From Sphingopyxis sp. JAI108 (GTDB taxonomy: Bacteria > Pseudomonadota > Alphaproteobacteria > Sphingomonadales > Sphingomonadaceae), in assembly GCF_013410105.1 (NCBI RefSeq), contig NZ_JACCCJ010000001.1:620001-684000 (forward strand): a stretch of 64,000 nucleotides of DNA, given 5' to 3'. The translations under genes were made by a program, and so were the position numbers. The notes under the pieces were generated by a model. That model had not been told where the DNA came from. It made no database searches and worked only from the letters and a program-made list of their open reading frames with translations. Of the stretch, positions 48,277-58,413 are shown piece by piece (the stretch's first letter is position 1; each line of letters opens with the position of its first letter).

Positions 48277-48430
48277 GGGAACTTTCCGATTGTCGGCGTT
48301 TGGGACAGGCGCGGGAAGGCAGCTCAGGGTTCTGACCCTAGGCGATTGTCGGCGCCACTTGAAGCACATAGGCGTGTTTGAGCGCAAGAAACGGGGCGCG
48401 GCGACCGGCGCGTGGCGCCATGATTGCGGC

Positions 48431-49150
48431 ATGACGACACAGCCCAAAATCATGCCGCCGCCCTGTGCAGACGATGCCGCCGACCCGATGATCGCGCTCG
48501 ACCGCGAAGGTTGGGCCGTTCTGCCGGGGCTGCTCGATGCGGCGGCGTGCGACGGCCTCGCCGCGCTTTATGACGCGCCGGCGGGTTTCCGCAGCCATGT
48601 CCATATGGCGCGGCACGGTTTCGGGCGCGGTGAGTATCGCTATTTCGCCTATCCGCTGCCGCCGCTGGTCGCGGCGCTGCGCGGGATGCTCTATGCGCGG
48701 CTCGCGCCGATCGCGAACCGCTGGCACGAGCGGATGGGGATGGCGGCGCGCTTTCCGGCGGACCACGCCGAATTCCTCGCGCGGTGCCATGATGCGGGGC
48801 AAAGGCGGCCGACGCCCCTGCTGCTGCGATATGGCGCGGACGACTATAATTGCCTGCACCAGGATTTATATGGCGAGCATGTCTTTCCGCTGCAGGTCGC
48901 GGTGCTGCTGTCGGCGCCGGAAGAGGATTTCACCGGCGGCGAGTTCGTGCTGACCGAACAAAGGCCGCGGATGCAATCGAGGGCGGCGGTCGTGCCGCTC
49001 GCGAAGGGCGACGCGGTGGTCTTCGCGGTGAACGCGCGACCCGTGCGGGGCACGCGCGGCGACTATCGCGTGATGATGCGCCACGGGGTGAGCCGCCTCC
49101 GGTCGGGGCGGCGGCACACGCTGGGGGTGATCTTCCACGACGCGGCGTGA
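48431..49150 (+). CDS. 2OG-Fe(II) oxygenase
   Basis: A 239-residue protein from the ATG at 48431. The iron facial triad is His143-x-Asp145 (YNCLHQDLYGEHVFPLQVAV) and His218 in MMRHGVSRLRSGRRHTLGVI, with Arg228 positioned to bind 2-oxoglutarate. FTGGEFVLTEQRPRMQSRAA is the typical intermediate segment. It belongs to a family with uncharacterised members close to AlkB-like/prolyl hydroxylase folds; the substrate is unknown. Divergent from the M28 peptidase. Confidence 0.88.
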   Translation: MTTQPKIMPPPCADDAADPMIALDREGWAVLPGLLDAAACDGLAALYDAPAGFRSHVHMARHGFGRGEYRYFAYPLPPLVAALRGMLYARLAPIANRWHERMGMAARFPADHAEFLARCHDAGQRRPTPLLLRYGADDYNCLHQDLYGEHVFPLQVAVLLSAPEEDFTGGEFVLTEQRPRMQSRAAVVPLAKGDAVVFAVNARPVRGTRGDYRVMMRHGVSRLRSGRRHTLGVIFHDAA

Positions 49151-49221
49151 AGGGGCTGGCTTGGTCCCTCACGCTTTCAATGTCGGAAACGACCGCTCCC
49201 TACCACGACACTGACATGGCG

Positions 49222-51378
49222 TTATTCCCCCGCAGGCCGCGTCCAGCCTTTCCGGTATTTCTCGAACCAGGCGAGGATTGCGGCGGCTTTGGCGGCCGAT
49301 TGCGACGGGCGCGCGGCGATGCCGCCATGGCTGGCGCCGGGCACCTTGACCAGCGCCGTGGGCACGCCGCGGAGGCGAAGCGCGGTGTAATATTGTTCGG
49401 ATTCGCTGACCGGCGTGCGGTAATCCTCGGCTCCGACGACCACCATCGTCGGCGTTTCGACATTGCCGACGAGCGACAGCGGCGAGCGCGACCAGTAAAG
49501 TTCGGGATTCTCCCACGGCTGCGCGCCGAGCCAGTAGCGGCCGAAAAATGCGGGGCCGTCGGCGGTGAGCGCCTGCGTCGTCCAGTTGATCACCGGCTTT
49601 TGCGTGACCGCGGCCTTGAACCGGTTGGTCTTGCCGACGATCCAGCTCGTCAGCACGCCGCCGCCCGAACCGCCGGTGACGAACAGGGCGTTCGGGTCGG
49701 CAACGCCGAGTTCGATTGCGCGATCGACGATGCTGATCAGATCGAAATAGTCGTTGCCCGGATAGGCCTTGTCGATCTCGTTCGCAAAGGCCGCGCCATA
49801 GCTGGTCGAGCCGCGCGGATTCGCCGAGAGCACGGCATAGCCCGCGGCGGCATAGAGCTGGTTGTCGGTCGCGAAATGCGGGCCATAGGCGGCGAAGGGC
49901 CCGCCGTGAATTTCGAGGATCAGCGGCACGCGCTGGCCTTCGACATGGCCGGGCGGCAGCGTCAGCCAGCCCTCGATCGTCTTGCCGTCGTGACTGGAGG
50001 CGGCGGTGATCTTGCGGACCGCGCCGAATGATTTCACTTCGCGAAGCGAGCGGTTGAGGTCGGTGAGCATCCGCGTCGATCCGCCGCGCGCAAGCTGCAC
50101 TTCGGCGGGACGCGTCGGTGTGCCGCCGGTGAAGGCGATCGCGCCGCCGTCCGATACCGAGAAACTGCCGCCGGTATAGGGGCGGTCGAGCCCGCCGCCC
50201 GAAAGGCCGGTCGCGGCGCCGCGCACCGATCCGTCGAGGCCGATGCGCGCGACCTTCGTTTCGCCATGGTCGTCATATTGCGCATATACCGACTTGCCGT
50301 CCGCGGCCCATTCGATCGCATCGACGCCATGGTCCCAATCGGCGGTCAGGCTGCGCGCGCCCGAACCGTCGCGGTTCATGACATAGAGCTGCGTGTTCTC
50401 GTATGCGCGCAAGGCGTCGTCGAAGCCGAGATAGGCGATCTTGCCGCCATCGGGCGAGACGAGCGGGTTGGCGTCGGGGCCGTTGCGGTCGGTGAGCGCG
50501 GTGACGCCGCCGCCGGCCACATCGAGCGCATAGATTTCGCTTTCGACCGGATCACTCTCCCAGTCGGGGCGCCGGTTCGCGGCGAAATAGAGCGTGCGGC
50601 CGTCGCGCGACCAGCTCAGCGGGCCGCCGTCGTGATAGGGGCCGAAGGTGAGCTGGCGCGGCGAGCCGCCGGCCGCGGGGACGAGAAAGATCTTTTCGAA
50701 GCCGGGCTCGACATAGCCTTCGCCGTCGGCGCGATAGGTGAGGAGGTCGCGAATTTCGAGCGGCTCGGCCCATTTCGCGCCCTCGGGCTTGTTCGCGGGG
50801 GCGCTGCCGAACTTTGGCCCTTCGTCCTTGACGAGCATCGTATAGGCGATCGAACGGCCGTCGGGCGACCAGGCGATGCTCGACGGGCTGGTGGGCAGGC
50901 CCGTGAGGCGAACCGCCTCGCCGCCGTCCATCCAGCGCACCCACAGCTGTGCGCTGCCGCCCTCGGTCGAGGCGAAGGCGATGCGCTTGCCGTCGGGTGA
51001 CCAGCGCGGCGAAAAGGCGCCGTCGCCCTGCCCGGCGACGGGGGTTTCCTCGCCGGTCTGCGTGTCGATCAGCCAGATCGAGCTCACCGCGCGGTCGGTC
51101 ATGATGTCGTTCGCGCGGCGGACATAGGCGATGTGGCGGCCGTCGGGGCTGATCTGCGGATCGGCGGCGATGGCGAGGTCGAAAAGGTCGGCGCCGGTGA
51201 AGCGGCGGTTGGGGGCGAGCCTCGCGCTGCCGACGGCGGAGCCGGACATGGCGGCGGGCGTTTCGGCCGGGGCGGCGGTTTCGGCGGGCGGCGCGGCGGG
51301 CGGCTGGTCCTCCTGCGCAAGCGTGATCTGCGAGGTGAGGGCGAGAAGGCTCGCCCCGAACAATGCCAGTTTGCGCAT
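49222..51378 (-). CDS. S9 family prolyl oligopeptidase-like peptidase
   Basis: A 718-residue secreted serine peptidase with signal peptide MRKLALFGASLLALTSQITL then AQ. Residues 65-450 form a beta-propeller of PD40 repeats (DPQISPDGRHIAYVR, FSPRWSPDGKRIAFAS, SIAWSPDGRSIAYTM). The C-terminal alpha/beta-hydrolase domain holds the nucleophile Ser571 in FVTGGSGGGVLTSW, an acidic residue near VGAEDYRTPV (650-655) and His684 in PGASHGG. It is a dipeptidyl- or acylaminoacyl-peptidase type enzyme. Confidence 0.95.
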   Translation of the reverse strand: MRKLALFGASLLALTSQITLAQEDQPPAAPPAETAAPAETPAAMSGSAVGSARLAPNRRFTGADLFDLAIAADPQISPDGRHIAYVRRANDIMTDRAVSSIWLIDTQTGEETPVAGQGDGAFSPRWSPDGKRIAFASTEGGSAQLWVRWMDGGEAVRLTGLPTSPSSIAWSPDGRSIAYTMLVKDEGPKFGSAPANKPEGAKWAEPLEIRDLLTYRADGEGYVEPGFEKIFLVPAAGGSPRQLTFGPYHDGGPLSWSRDGRTLYFAANRRPDWESDPVESEIYALDVAGGGVTALTDRNGPDANPLVSPDGGKIAYLGFDDALRAYENTQLYVMNRDGSGARSLTADWDHGVDAIEWAADGKSVYAQYDDHGETKVARIGLDGSVRGAATGLSGGGLDRPYTGGSFSVSDGGAIAFTGGTPTRPAEVQLARGGSTRMLTDLNRSLREVKSFGAVRKITAASSHDGKTIEGWLTLPPGHVEGQRVPLILEIHGGPFAAYGPHFATDNQLYAAAGYAVLSANPRGSTSYGAAFANEIDKAYPGNDYFDLISIVDRAIELGVADPNALFVTGGSGGGVLTSWIVGKTNRFKAAVTQKPVINWTTQALTADGPAFFGRYWLGAQPWENPELYWSRSPLSLVGNVETPTMVVVGAEDYRTPVSESEQYYTALRLRGVPTALVKVPGASHGGIAARPSQSAAKAAAILAWFEKYRKGWTRPAGE

Positions 51379-51558
51379 GAAATGCTTCCCCTTTTTTGCG
51401 ACGGGGGTGGTCTGAACTTTTCGGGGATGCGGGTCAACCGGCCTTCGCCGGGACGACGATGTGCACCATAGGGTCCCGGCGGCTGGACATCATGGCGCGC
51501 CAGGTTAAGCCGATATTTCATGCCCCTTGGCTGCATCATCACAGGTGAAGGAAGAAAC

Positions 51559-52650
51559 ATGGATTTTTCGCGGTTGCAGGCGACGAGCAAGATCGGCGAC
51601 GACTGGATCTATCCCCAGCCGCCCTGCCTGAATTTCGGCTGGCTCGAGGTCGACCGCGATCCCGCGCACCGCATCTATTGGGAGGAATATGGCAATCCCG
51701 CGGGTGAGCCGGTGATGTTCCTCCACGGCGGCCCCGGCGGCGCCTGCGCGCCCGTCATGGCGCGCTTCTTCGACCCGAAGCGCTACCGCGTGATCCTGTT
51801 CGACCAGCGCGGTTGCGGCAGGAGCGAGCCCAATGTCGCCTCGGCGGGCCCCGCGGTGGCGCTCGCGAAAAACACCACCGCCGACCTGATCGGCGATATC
51901 GAGAAATTGCGCGAAAAACTCGAGGTCGCTGGGCCGATGCATGTCTTCGGCGGCAGCTGGGGCAGCACGCTGGCGATGGCCTATGGAATCGCGCATCCGG
52001 CGCATTGCGCGACCCTGATCCTGCGCGGCATCTTCCTCGGCGCGTCCGAAGACCTGCTCTATCTCTATCAGGGCAATGCCGCGACATGGGCGGACGATCC
52101 CTACGGCCTGACCGAGCCCGGTGCCTATATGAAGTATCCGGGCGAATGGGCCGAGCTGCTGTCGGTGCTGACGCCGGAGGAGCGCGGCGACGTGATGAAA
52201 TCCTACAAGGCGATTTTCGATATGGTCCCGGCGAACGAGGCCGAGAAGGAGCGCCAGCTGAAGGCGGCGCTGACCTGGTCCTTGTGGGAAGGTGTCATCT
52301 CGAACATGATCCCCGAGACGGCGGACACGGGCAAGTTCGGCGAAGCCGATTTCGCGCTCTGCTTCGCGCAGATCGAGGCGCATTATTTCGCCAATGGGCT
52401 GTTCCTTCCGGCGGGGCATTTCTTCGACAATATCGACGTGCTGGCGTCGATCCCCATCCATATCGTCCATGGCCGCTTCGACGAGGTGTGCCCGCTGACG
52501 CAGGCGTCGCGGCTTGTCGCGGCGTTGCGCGGGGCGGGGTCGGAGCCCGTCACCTACGTCGTGACCAACGCGGGGCATAGCGCGATGGAGCGCGAGAATG
52601 CGCTGGCGCTGACCGCGGTGATGGGCGGATTGGACCCGATCAGCGGGTGA
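51559..52650 (+). CDS. pip: Proline iminopeptidase (S33)
   Basis: A 363-residue alpha/beta hydrolase from the ATG at 51559, preceded by GAAGGAAG. HGGPGGACAP (56-65), FDQRGCGRSEP, the nucleophile elbow GGSWGS (Ser133) and the C-terminal VHGRFDEVCPLTQASRL and NAGHSAMERE supply the catalytic Asp and His. It removes N-terminal proline from peptides in the cytoplasm. It is divergent from the S9 peptidase gene. Confidence 0.96.
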   Translation: MDFSRLQATSKIGDDWIYPQPPCLNFGWLEVDRDPAHRIYWEEYGNPAGEPVMFLHGGPGGACAPVMARFFDPKRYRVILFDQRGCGRSEPNVASAGPAVALAKNTTADLIGDIEKLREKLEVAGPMHVFGGSWGSTLAMAYGIAHPAHCATLILRGIFLGASEDLLYLYQGNAATWADDPYGLTEPGAYMKYPGEWAELLSVLTPEERGDVMKSYKAIFDMVPANEAEKERQLKAALTWSLWEGVISNMIPETADTGKFGEADFALCFAQIEAHYFANGLFLPAGHFFDNIDVLASIPIHIVHGRFDEVCPLTQASRLVAALRGAGSEPVTYVVTNAGHSAMERENALALTAVMGGLDPISG

Positions 52651-52754
52651 CGAAGCCGTCCGGCTGGTAAAAACGCGGAAATTTCCTTTATATTTGAATG
52701 CCTGGAAGGGGGCTTTCATGGATTTCGAATTTTATTCACACACACGATAGTGAA

Positions 52755-52770
52755 TATTGACTCGCGTGAG
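52755..52770. promoter_or_regulatory. Candidate TetR operator upstream of the TonB receptor
   Basis: TATTGACTCGCGTGAG lies 65 bases before the receptor start. It shares the CTCRC and GTGAG half-sites of the sites at 59154 and 63174, though here the halves abut instead of being two bases apart. A TTCAC...GTGAA inverted repeat (about 52735-52754) adjoins it. Confidence 0.4.
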
Positions 52771-52834
52771 AATCTTGCCGATAAGCTGAGCCCTGATCGG
52801 CGGCAACGACCGCTGACGGGAGGGAGAGTTTGAT

Positions 52835-55111
52835 ATGAAGGCTCAGCTTTTTGCGTCCGCCTCGGCGGTCGTTCTGTTCGCGTCGCCCGTTTCGGCCATG
52901 GCCCAGGAGGCCGAAGCGCCGCCCACGGATAGCATAGCGCAGGACCAGCAGCGCGATGACCGCGACATCATCGTCACCGCGACCCGCCGCACCGCCCGGT
53001 TGCAAGACGTGCCGCTCAGCGTCACCGCGTTCGGGCAGGAGGAACTCAACGACCTCGGTATCGTGGGGTTCGAGGGCATCGCCCAGAATACGCCGGGCAT
53101 CGTCGTCAACCGGCCGACACAGAATTTCAACAATTTCACCGCGCGCGGGATCAACACCAACGGCTATTCGGCCGGCCTGCAGAGCGCGGTTGCCATCTAT
53201 GTCGATGAGCTGCCGATTTCGGCGAATGGCAATTCGACGATCCTCGACCCCAATCTGTACGACGTCGAGCGCGTCGAATTCCTGCGCGGGCCGCAGGGGA
53301 CGCTGTTCGGATCGAACTCGCTCGCGGGCGCGATGCGGATCATCACGAAGAGCCCCGACCTCGACGATTTCGAAGCGTCGGCGAGCGTCGATCTCGGCCT
53401 CACCGGGTCGAGTTCGGTGCGCCAGCGCTATAATGCGATGGTCAACCTGCCGATCATGAAGGACGAGATCGGGCTACGCGTCACGGGCTATTATCGCAAC
53501 GAGGAAGGCTGGGTCGACAATATCGGCACCGGCGTCGAGGATGCGAACAGCCTCGAGGCGTTCGGCGGGCGCGCGATCCTGCTCCTCCAGCCGAGCGACC
53601 GGATGAAGGTCAAACTGCTCGCGTCATACGAGAACAGCAAGCCCGCCGATTCGGGGCTGACCAACCCGCTGCTCGGCAAGTTCGTGCGCAATTCGGACCG
53701 CCCCGACCTGTTCCAGGGCAAGCTCACCAATTATAATCTGACGATCAACTACGAGTTCGACTTTGCCGAGCTGATCAGCTCGACGACGCTGTCGGACTAT
53801 GACGCGTCCTTCTATGTCGACCTCGCGGGCACCTTTGCGCAGGCCTTTCCCTTCGCGCTCGACGCATATGGCTATGACGATCTGTTCGTGCAGGAAACGC
53901 GGCTGGTGTCGCGTCACGACGGGCCGATCGAATGGGTCGCGGGCTTTTTCTATTACGACAAGCGCCGCAGCGTCGATTTCGCCTATCGTTCGAGCCTCGA
54001 ATATCTGACCGAGAATAATCTGACCGGGCTGCCCGACGAATATTACCAGCGGTTCAACAGCTATACCGACCAGAAAGAGATCGCCGGCTTCGGCGAAGTG
54101 ACCGGACGCTTCAGCGACCGTTTCTGGGTCACGGGCGGGCTGCGCTACGGCAGCACCGAGGTGCAGAGCTTCACCCGCGGCGGCGGATACAACAGCAATT
54201 ATCTGACCATCGCCTTCCTCGGTCTGGAGAATATCCCGCTCACCGTCACGCCGATCGCTTATGCCGAAGGGCTGAAGGTCAAGGACGACCGCCTGTCGTG
54301 GAAGGCGAGCGTGTCGTGGAAGCCCGTCGACAGCCTGACCACCTATGCGACCGTTTCGACGGGGTTCCGCACGCCCGTCGTCAATGCGCGCGCCGGGCTG
54401 GTCAGCGCGATCGACCCGAACGACCTGATCATCCCCGACGGCGCGAAATCGGACAGCGTCACCAATTACGAACTCGGGCTGAAGGGACGCTGGCTCGGCG
54501 GCGATCTCGTCGCCAATATCGCCGCCTATTATATCGACTGGAAGGATATTCAGGTCCAGGCGAACCGCGTGTCGGATTCGATCCAGTTCGCGACCAACAT
54601 CGGCGGCGCCGAAAGCTATGGCCTCGAGTTCGAGTTCATCGCGCGGCCGGTGCAGGGATTGAGCCTCGCGCTCAACGGTTCTTTCAACCGCGCGAAGGTG
54701 ACCGACCTGACCCCGGGCGAAGCCGCGATTTCGGGCGCCGAGCTCGGGACGCGTCTCGCCTCGCCGCGCTTCCAGGGGTCGGGCACGCTGCGTTACGACT
54801 TCCCGATCGGCGGCGCCGACACCGCCTATGCCGCGGTCAATGTGTCGCACGCGGGGGCATTCCCGAACCAGTTCCCCAATGTGCCGGGCAATCCCAATGC
54901 CGTCGCCCCGACCTATGACTTCACCGAGGCGTGGACCAATGTGAACCTTTATGCCGGGGCAAAGCTGGGGGCGATCGACCTCGGCGCCTATGTCGAAAAT
55001 CTCTTCGACGACAGCAAGGTCACCTATGTCCATCCCGAGGCGTTCCTCGACGGCCGTTACGCCCGGATGCGTCCGCGCACGATCGGCGTCCGCGCCAATT
55101 ATCGCTTCTGA
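52835..55111 (+). CDS. TonB-dependent receptor
   Basis: A 758-residue outer-membrane receptor: signal peptide (MKAQLFASASAVVLFASPVS then AMA), a TonB-box-like DIIVTATRR (about 47-55), plug domain (LQDVPLSVTAFGQEELNDLG, RGINTNGYSAG, VEFLRGPQGTLFGSNSLAGA) and a beta-barrel ending RTIGVRANYRF. It is the first gene of a likely operon with the esterase and ligase, so its ligand is probably an ester or lipid-like carbon source. Confidence 0.95.
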   Translation: MKAQLFASASAVVLFASPVSAMAQEAEAPPTDSIAQDQQRDDRDIIVTATRRTARLQDVPLSVTAFGQEELNDLGIVGFEGIAQNTPGIVVNRPTQNFNNFTARGINTNGYSAGLQSAVAIYVDELPISANGNSTILDPNLYDVERVEFLRGPQGTLFGSNSLAGAMRIITKSPDLDDFEASASVDLGLTGSSSVRQRYNAMVNLPIMKDEIGLRVTGYYRNEEGWVDNIGTGVEDANSLEAFGGRAILLLQPSDRMKVKLLASYENSKPADSGLTNPLLGKFVRNSDRPDLFQGKLTNYNLTINYEFDFAELISSTTLSDYDASFYVDLAGTFAQAFPFALDAYGYDDLFVQETRLVSRHDGPIEWVAGFFYYDKRRSVDFAYRSSLEYLTENNLTGLPDEYYQRFNSYTDQKEIAGFGEVTGRFSDRFWVTGGLRYGSTEVQSFTRGGGYNSNYLTIAFLGLENIPLTVTPIAYAEGLKVKDDRLSWKASVSWKPVDSLTTYATVSTGFRTPVVNARAGLVSAIDPNDLIIPDGAKSDSVTNYELGLKGRWLGGDLVANIAAYYIDWKDIQVQANRVSDSIQFATNIGGAESYGLEFEFIARPVQGLSLALNGSFNRAKVTDLTPGEAAISGAELGTRLASPRFQGSGTLRYDFPIGGADTAYAAVNVSHAGAFPNQFPNVPGNPNAVAPTYDFTEAWTNVNLYAGAKLGAIDLGAYVENLFDDSKVTYVHPEAFLDGRYARMRPRTIGVRANYRF

Positions 55112-55124
55112 TCGGGCCGGTGAG

Positions 55125-56771
55125 ATGAACGGTCCGATGATCCGCCGCCTGTCACGCGTCGCGCTCGCCGTCTCCGCCCTCTGCGCGGCGCCGGCAGCGG
55201 CGGCGGGGCCGATGGTCGATTCGCCCGCGGGCAAGGTCGAGGGTAGCGAAACGAAAGGCATACGTGCCTTCAAGGGCATCCCCTTTGCCGCGCCGCCGGT
55301 CGGCAAGCTGCGCTGGGCGCCGCCGCAGCCGGCGGAGGGCTGGGACGGCACGCGCGACGCGACCAAATTCGGCGCCGCGTGCATGCAGCCGGGCCCGCGC
55401 GGCCCCAGCATCTATGCCTGGGACCTGCCGGCGATGAGCGAGGATTGCCTGTCGCTCAACATCTGGGCGCCGAAGGATGTGAAGGATGCGCCGGTGTTCG
55501 TGTGGATCCACGGCGGCGCGCTGACCGGCGGGTCGGGCGGCGATCCGATCTATGACGGCAGCGCGCTCGCCGAGCGCGGCATCGTCGTTGTGTCGATCAA
55601 CTACCGGCTCGGTGCGCTCGGCTGGCTCGCGCATCCGGCGCTGAGCGCGGAATCGGCCGACGGCGTGTCGGGCAACTACGGGCTGCTCGACCAGGTCGCG
55701 GCGCTCGAATGGGTCAAGCGCAACATCGGCGCCTTTGGCGGCAGCGCGGGCAATGTGACGATCGCGGGTGAATCGGCGGGCGCGCTCAGCGTCATGTATC
55801 TGATGACCGCGCCGGCCGCGCGCGGCCTGTTCCACAAGGCGGTCGCGCAGAGCGCCTATATGGTCTCGGCGCCGGGGCTGCGCGAGCGGCTCAGCGGCAT
55901 GGTCCCGGCCGAGGCGCAGGGGACCGACCTGGCGGCGAAGCTCGGCGCCGCCGACCTCGCGGCGCTGCGCGCGATGCCCGCGAAGGAGATCGCCGAAAAG
56001 GCGCCGGCGACGGGCTATTTCCCTTTCCCCGTCGTCGACGGCAAGAGGGTGCCGCGCCAGCTCGTCGACAGCTTTGACCGGAACGAGCAGGCGCCGGTGC
56101 CGATCCTCGCTGGCTTCAACGCCGGCGAAATCCGCTCGCTGCGCTTCCTGCTGCCCAAGCCGCCCGCCGATGCCGCGGCCTATGAAGCCGCGATCCGCGC
56201 CAATTACGGCGAATTTGCCGACGCCTTCCTTGCGCGCTATCCGGCGAAGACTATCGAGGAAAGCATGCTCGCCGCGACGCGCGACGCGATGTACGGCTGG
56301 ACCTCCGAACGGCTGGTGTCGAACCAGGCGGCGTTGGGGCAAGGCGCCTATCTCTATTATTTCGACCATGGCTATCCGGCGACCGTCGAGTGGAAGCTCC
56401 ACGCCTTCCACGCCGCCGAGCTGCCCTATATTTTCGGCACCGCGGGCAAGACGCCGCCGCTGTGGCCCAAAATCCCGGACGACTTGGCCGAGCGCAAGCT
56501 AGCCGGTGCGATGGGCGATTATTGGGCGAGTTTCGCGCGCGGCGGCCGACCGCAGGCAAAGGGCCAGCCCGAATGGCCCGCCTATTCCGACGACGCCGGC
56601 TTCCTGCATATCGCCGAGGCGCCGAAGGCCGGGCACCGGCTGCTCCCCGGCACCGCGGCGCTCCACGAAGCGGTGATGTGCCGTCGCCGCGCGGCGGGCG
56701 ATACGCCGTGGAACTGGAATATCGGCGTCATTTCGCCGCCGTTGCCGCCGAAAGCCGCGGGGTGCCAATGA
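55125..56771 (+). CDS. Carboxylesterase type B
   Basis: A 548-residue secreted esterase from the ATG at 55125, with signal peptide RVALAVSALCAAPAAAA. Type B carboxylesterase signatures are SEDCLSLNIWAP, the oxyanion hole [11 protein letters not shown] and the nucleophile elbow AGESAGALS (Ser217). The catalytic His lies in FHAAELPYIFG and an acidic residue in FNAGEIRSL. It hydrolyses carboxylic esters, probably in the periplasm. It follows the receptor after 13 bases, and its stop overlaps the ligase start as ATGA. A paralogue lies at 63237. Confidence 0.93.
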   Translation: MNGPMIRRLSRVALAVSALCAAPAAAAGPMVDSPAGKVEGSETKGIRAFKGIPFAAPPVGKLRWAPPQPAEGWDGTRDATKFGAACMQPGPRGPSIYAWDLPAMSEDCLSLNIWAPKDVKDAPVFVWIHGGALTGGSGGDPIYDGSALAERGIVVVSINYRLGALGWLAHPALSAESADGVSGNYGLLDQVAALEWVKRNIGAFGGSAGNVTIAGESAGALSVMYLMTAPAARGLFHKAVAQSAYMVSAPGLRERLSGMVPAEAQGTDLAAKLGAADLAALRAMPAKEIAEKAPATGYFPFPVVDGKRVPRQLVDSFDRNEQAPVPILAGFNAGEIRSLRFLLPKPPADAAAYEAAIRANYGEFADAFLARYPAKTIEESMLAATRDAMYGWTSERLVSNQAALGQGAYLYYFDHGYPATVEWKLHAFHAAELPYIFGTAGKTPPLWPKIPDDLAERKLAGAMGDYWASFARGGRPQAKGQPEWPAYSDDAGFLHIAEAPKAGHRLLPGTAALHEAVMCRRRAAGDTPWNWNIGVISPPLPPKAAGCQ

Positions 56772-58357
56772 TCGACGGTTCGATGCAGTCCTATGCCCTG
56801 ACGCTCGACAAATTCCTCTCCCACGCCGCCAAATGGCACCCCGACGCTGAAACCGTGTCGGCCGGGGCGGACGGAAAGGTCGCGCGCATCGGCTATGCCG
56901 CGCTTTACGAGCGCGCGCGTGCGGTGTCGGGGGCGCTCCATGCGATGGGCGTGCGCGCGGGGCACCGCGTCGCGACGCTCGCGTGGAATACGCAGGGGCA
57001 TCTCGAAAGCTGGTACGGGATCATCGGGATGGGCGCGGTGTGTCACACGCTGAACCCGCGGCTGACCGCGGCGCAGATCGGCGCGATGCTGGTGCAGTCC
57101 GAAGCGGGCATCCTGCTCGTCAGCGCCGACCTGCTGCCGCTTGCCGAAGCGGCGACGCGCAACGTCGGGACCGTGCGGCAGATCTTGCTGCTCGACGCCG
57201 CCGATACCGACGCGGGCGGAGGGGAAGGCCGCATCGCGGTGGGCGCGCTTGATGCCGTGCTCGCTGCGGCGTCGGCCGATGTCGCATGGGGTGCCTTCGA
57301 CGAGAACAGCCCCTCGGGGCTTTGCTTCACCTCGGGCACCACCGGCGCGCCAAAGGGTGTCACCTATACGCATCGCGGTTGCTACCTCCACACGATGCGC
57401 CAGTTGCAGGCCGACGTGATGGGCGTGCGCGCGCGCGACGCGGTGCTCGCGGTGGTGCCGATGTTCCACGCCAATGCCTGGGGGCTGCCCTTTTCTGTGC
57501 CCGCCGTCGGCGGCAAGCTCGTGCTGCCCGGACGCCACAGCGACGGCGCGCATCTGGCGGCGCTGATCCGTGGCGAGGGCGTGACCGCCGGCGTCGGTGT
57601 GCCGACCGTGTGGCTGGGGCTGGTCGAGCATCTCGAGCGCGAGGGCGGCAAGGTGCCGACGCTCGAGCGCATCCTCGTCGGCGGCGCGCCGATGCCGCCG
57701 GCGCTGATGGAGCGGATCGAGCGGCGGCTGGGCGCCGAGGTGCAGACGAGTTGGGGCATGACCGAATTGTCGCCGCTCGGCACCGCCGCGGTCCCCGGCG
57801 ATCCGGACCGCACCGCCGGCGTGTCGGGAAAGCCCGCGATCGGCGTCGACCTGCTGCTGACCAACGCCGAGGGACGCGCGCTCGCCGAGCAGCGCGGCGC
57901 CGAGGGGCATTTGCGCGTCCGCGGGCCGAGCGTCGTCGAACGCTATTTCGGGCAGGATGCGCCCGCGACCGACGCCGATGGCTGGTTCGACACCGGCGAT
58001 CTCGCGCGGCTCGACCGCGCCGGCAATCTGACGATCACCGGGCGGTCGAAGGATCTGATCAAGTCGGGCGGCGAGTGGATCAACCCCGCCGAGATCGAGG
58101 CGCTGGTCGGCGCGCTGCCGCAGGTGAGCCTCGCCGCGGTGATCGGCCGCAGCGATCCCAAATGGGGCGAGCGGCCGATCCTGCTGGTCGAAACCAACGA
58201 CGCGTCGGTCAGCGACGACGACCTGCTCGCGCCGCTGCGCGAACGCGTGGCGTCTTGGTGGATCCCCGACGCGATCGTGCGGCTCGACGCGATGCCGCTC
58301 GCGCCGACGGGCAAGATCGACAAAATGCAATTGCGGGCCGATTACGGACAGGTGTAG
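56768..58357 (+). CDS. Acyl-CoA ligase (AMP-binding, fatty-acid type)
   Basis: A 529-residue adenylate-forming enzyme from an ATG overlapping the esterase stop. The P-loop is LCFTSGTTGAPKGVTY (about 185-200); other motifs are TSWGMTELSPLG, DGWFDTGDLARLD, GRSKDLIKSGGEWINP and the C-terminal catalytic Lys in PTGKIDKMQLR. It converts a carboxylic acid to its CoA thioester with ATP. It resembles medium/long-chain fatty-acid ligases; position suggests it activates the acid released by the esterase. Confidence 0.94.
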   Translation: MIDGSMQSYALTLDKFLSHAAKWHPDAETVSAGADGKVARIGYAALYERARAVSGALHAMGVRAGHRVATLAWNTQGHLESWYGIIGMGAVCHTLNPRLTAAQIGAMLVQSEAGILLVSADLLPLAEAATRNVGTVRQILLLDAADTDAGGGEGRIAVGALDAVLAAASADVAWGAFDENSPSGLCFTSGTTGAPKGVTYTHRGCYLHTMRQLQADVMGVRARDAVLAVVPMFHANAWGLPFSVPAVGGKLVLPGRHSDGAHLAALIRGEGVTAGVGVPTVWLGLVEHLEREGGKVPTLERILVGGAPMPPALMERIERRLGAEVQTSWGMTELSPLGTAAVPGDPDRTAGVSGKPAIGVDLLLTNAEGRALAEQRGAEGHLRVRGPSVVERYFGQDAPATDADGWFDTGDLARLDRAGNLTITGRSKDLIKSGGEWINPAEIEALVGALPQVSLAAVIGRSDPKWGERPILLVETNDASVSDDDLLAPLRERVASWWIPDAIVRLDAMPLAPTGKIDKMQLRADYGQV

Positions 58358-58413
58358 GCCCGTTGGGCCACGGCGGCGCGACGAGTGCGGATGATGTGCG
58401 GAAGGACAAGGAT